Below, in pieces: positions 13,862 to 14,390 of a DNA stretch of 14,390 nucleotides. Origin of the DNA: JBKQHQ01 sp052148715. Its GTDB lineage: Bacteria; Pseudomonadota; Alphaproteobacteria; Rhizobiales; Xanthobacteraceae. The number at the start of each line of letters is the position of its first letter. Within the stretch, counting starts at the first letter, position 1. The translations under genes and the position numbers were made by a program. A model generated the notes under the pieces. The model made no database searches and had not been told where the DNA came from. It saw only the letters and a list, made by a program, of their open reading frames with translations. The stretch is from the NCBI GenBank assembly GCA_052148715.1, contig JBKQHQ010000160.1, positions 1-14,390 of the forward strand. The letters run 5' to 3'.

Positions 13862-14254
13862 CTAGGCGAGGTGAGGCGCGCGAGCTTCCTTCTTGTGCTT
13901 CCGATCGGTGAGGCGAGGAAGCTTCTTTATATGGTCGCCGACTTCCTTGCGCGCCAAGCGGAGCTCATAGAGCTTCTGGAGATTGAGCCAAAACTCCGCG
14001 CTCGTTCCAAACCAGTGGCCGAGGCGGAGCGCGGTGTCGGCCGTCACCGCGCGCTGACCGTTGATGATTCCGGTGACGCGGTTGACGGGTACATCGATTT
14101 GCCTCGCGAGCTCGGCGGCGGAGATGCGGAGCTCCTTGAGTTCCTGCGCGAGCTGTTCGGTAAGCGGTCTTCTGCCCCCACGTTGCGGTGTGCGGCCTAA
14201 GCGGCAAGATGCAAGCCGGATTGTCGAGATCGGTTCGCATATATGGTTGACCAT
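13862..14254 (-). CDS. higA: HigA-family antitoxin (Xre-type HTH), 5' end disrupted by an IS66 element
   Basis: HigA antitoxins bind and silence the HigB RNase toxin and repress their operon. Residues 33-100 of this 130-residue reading are a clear match: EQLAQELKELRISAAELARQ, the helix-turn-helix VPVNRVTGIINGQRAVTADTAL, and HWFGTSAEFWLNLQKLYELR. Residues 1-32, however, are unlike HigA, whose usual start is a short M...HPGEQL. The change falls at 14160, where an IS66-type terminus begins, so the native start has been cut off and replaced by element sequence that happens to stay in frame with an ATG at 14254. The gene is either a remnant or a fusion. The usual partner higB, normally upstream, would be beyond the element and outside the window; none is seen downstream. 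Confidence 0.8.
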   Translation of the reverse strand: MVNHICEPISTIRLASCRLGRTPQRGGRRPLTEQLAQELKELRISAAELARQIDVPVNRVTGIINGQRAVTADTALRLGHWFGTSAEFWLNLQKLYELRLARKEVGDHIKKLPRLTDRKHKKEARAPHLA

Positions 14255-14256
14255 AT
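14241..14256. repeat. Palindrome over the start of the IS66 first gene
   Basis: ATATGGT and ACCATAT form 7-base arms around TG. The plus-strand ATG (14243) of the transposition gene and the minus-strand ATG (14254) of the higA fusion both lie inside it. It could be an operator or simply create the two opposed start codons. Confidence 0.4.
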
Positions 14257-14390
14257 AGTTGATGCTTCGGAGCGGCGTGGCCGTGTTGATATCCGCGTTG
14301 GAGTTGGGCGCCGGCGGCGGTGGCGGGCGGAGGATAAGGGGCGGATCGTCTCGGAATCCTACGCACCCGGCGCGGTAGTGTCGGAAGTCG
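14243..14390 (+). CDS. tnpA: IS66 accessory protein TnpA (OrfA), N-terminal part
   Basis: An open frame from ATG 14243 runs off the right edge after 49 codons. Its product MVDHIVDASERRGRVD continues into RRRRWRAEDKGRIVSESYAP and GAVVSEV, the typical start of IS66-family TnpA, a small helix-turn-helix protein (Tnp_IS66/InsA-like) needed along with TnpB and the TnpC transposase. The arginine-rich stretch followed by W-x-x-E-x-K-x-R-I-V-x-E-S is the family's hallmark. Ribosome binding signal is weak, so the exact start is uncertain. The remaining IS66 genes should follow to the right. Confidence 0.8.
   Translation, partial: MVDHIVDASERRGRVDIRVGVGRRRRWRAEDKGRIVSESYAPGAVVSEV

Larger units (their letters stand above)
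14160..14390 (+). mobile_element. IS66-family insertion sequence, left end (partial)
   Basis: The sequence from 14160 begins GTAAGCGGTCTTCTGCCCC, fitting the 5'-GTAA start of IS66-family terminal inverted repeats. It interrupts the higA reading exactly there, and an IS66-type first gene starts 83 bases inside. If the element follows the family rule of 8-bp target duplications, GCTGTTCG (14152-14159) should reappear beyond the right end, outside the window. Left boundary and family are supported by two independent signs; size and completeness are unknown. Confidence 0.75.

Overview
The window looks like chromosomal DNA of a GC-rich alphaproteobacterium, most likely Rhizobiales near Bradyrhizobium or Rhodopseudomonas. 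The evidence is a CtrA master regulator with CtrA-type boxes and GANTC sites in front of motility genes, chemotaxis and flagellar proteins of alphaproteobacterial type, and several intergenic palindromic repeats resembling those I remember from Bradyrhizobium-group genomes. This placement comes from protein and repeat recognition by eye; no search was run.

Layout. Positions 1-2622 hold a plus-strand chemotaxis run: the end of cheW, then cheY, cheB and cheR, with cheB and cheR overlapping. Positions 2620-2960 are an intergenic block with a dispersed repeat, a long imperfect hairpin and a clear terminator for the converging gene ctrA (2961-3662, minus). The 373-bp ctrA/fliI divergent region carries CtrA-like boxes and six GANTC sites in 170 bp. 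fliI and fliJ (4036-5890, plus) encode the flagellar export ATPase and its coiled-coil partner. After a repeat-rich gap come an ECF sigma factor and an RskA-like membrane anti-sigma factor that overlap by four bases (6142-7514). A small membrane protein (7563-7781, minus) converges on them. flhA (8054-10171, minus), the export gate, has its own CtrA box upstream. Upstream of flhA on the same strand is a secreted DUF2147 protein with a Gln/Tyr/Asn-rich tail (10456-11103). A UbiD-family decarboxylase follows (11484-13196, minus).

Positions 13197-14390 are an accessory end. There are 665 bp with no confident gene but with a 73-bp direct repeat, then a HigA-type antitoxin gene whose 5' end is interrupted by the left end of an IS66-family element. 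The element's first transposition gene starts at 14243 and runs off the window.

How it works together. CheB and CheR set receptor methylation, CheW couples receptors to CheA (not in the window) and CheY carries the signal to the motor. FliI, FliJ and FlhA belong to the flagellar type III export apparatus. CtrA, sitting between the two groups, probably controls itself, fliI and flhA, linking motility to the cell cycle. The sigma/anti-sigma pair, the DUF2147 protein and UbiD have no evident link to motility. I saw no wholly unknown multi-gene system. The least explained items are the dense GANTC cluster, the Q/Y-rich tail, the small membrane protein and the IS66/higA junction.
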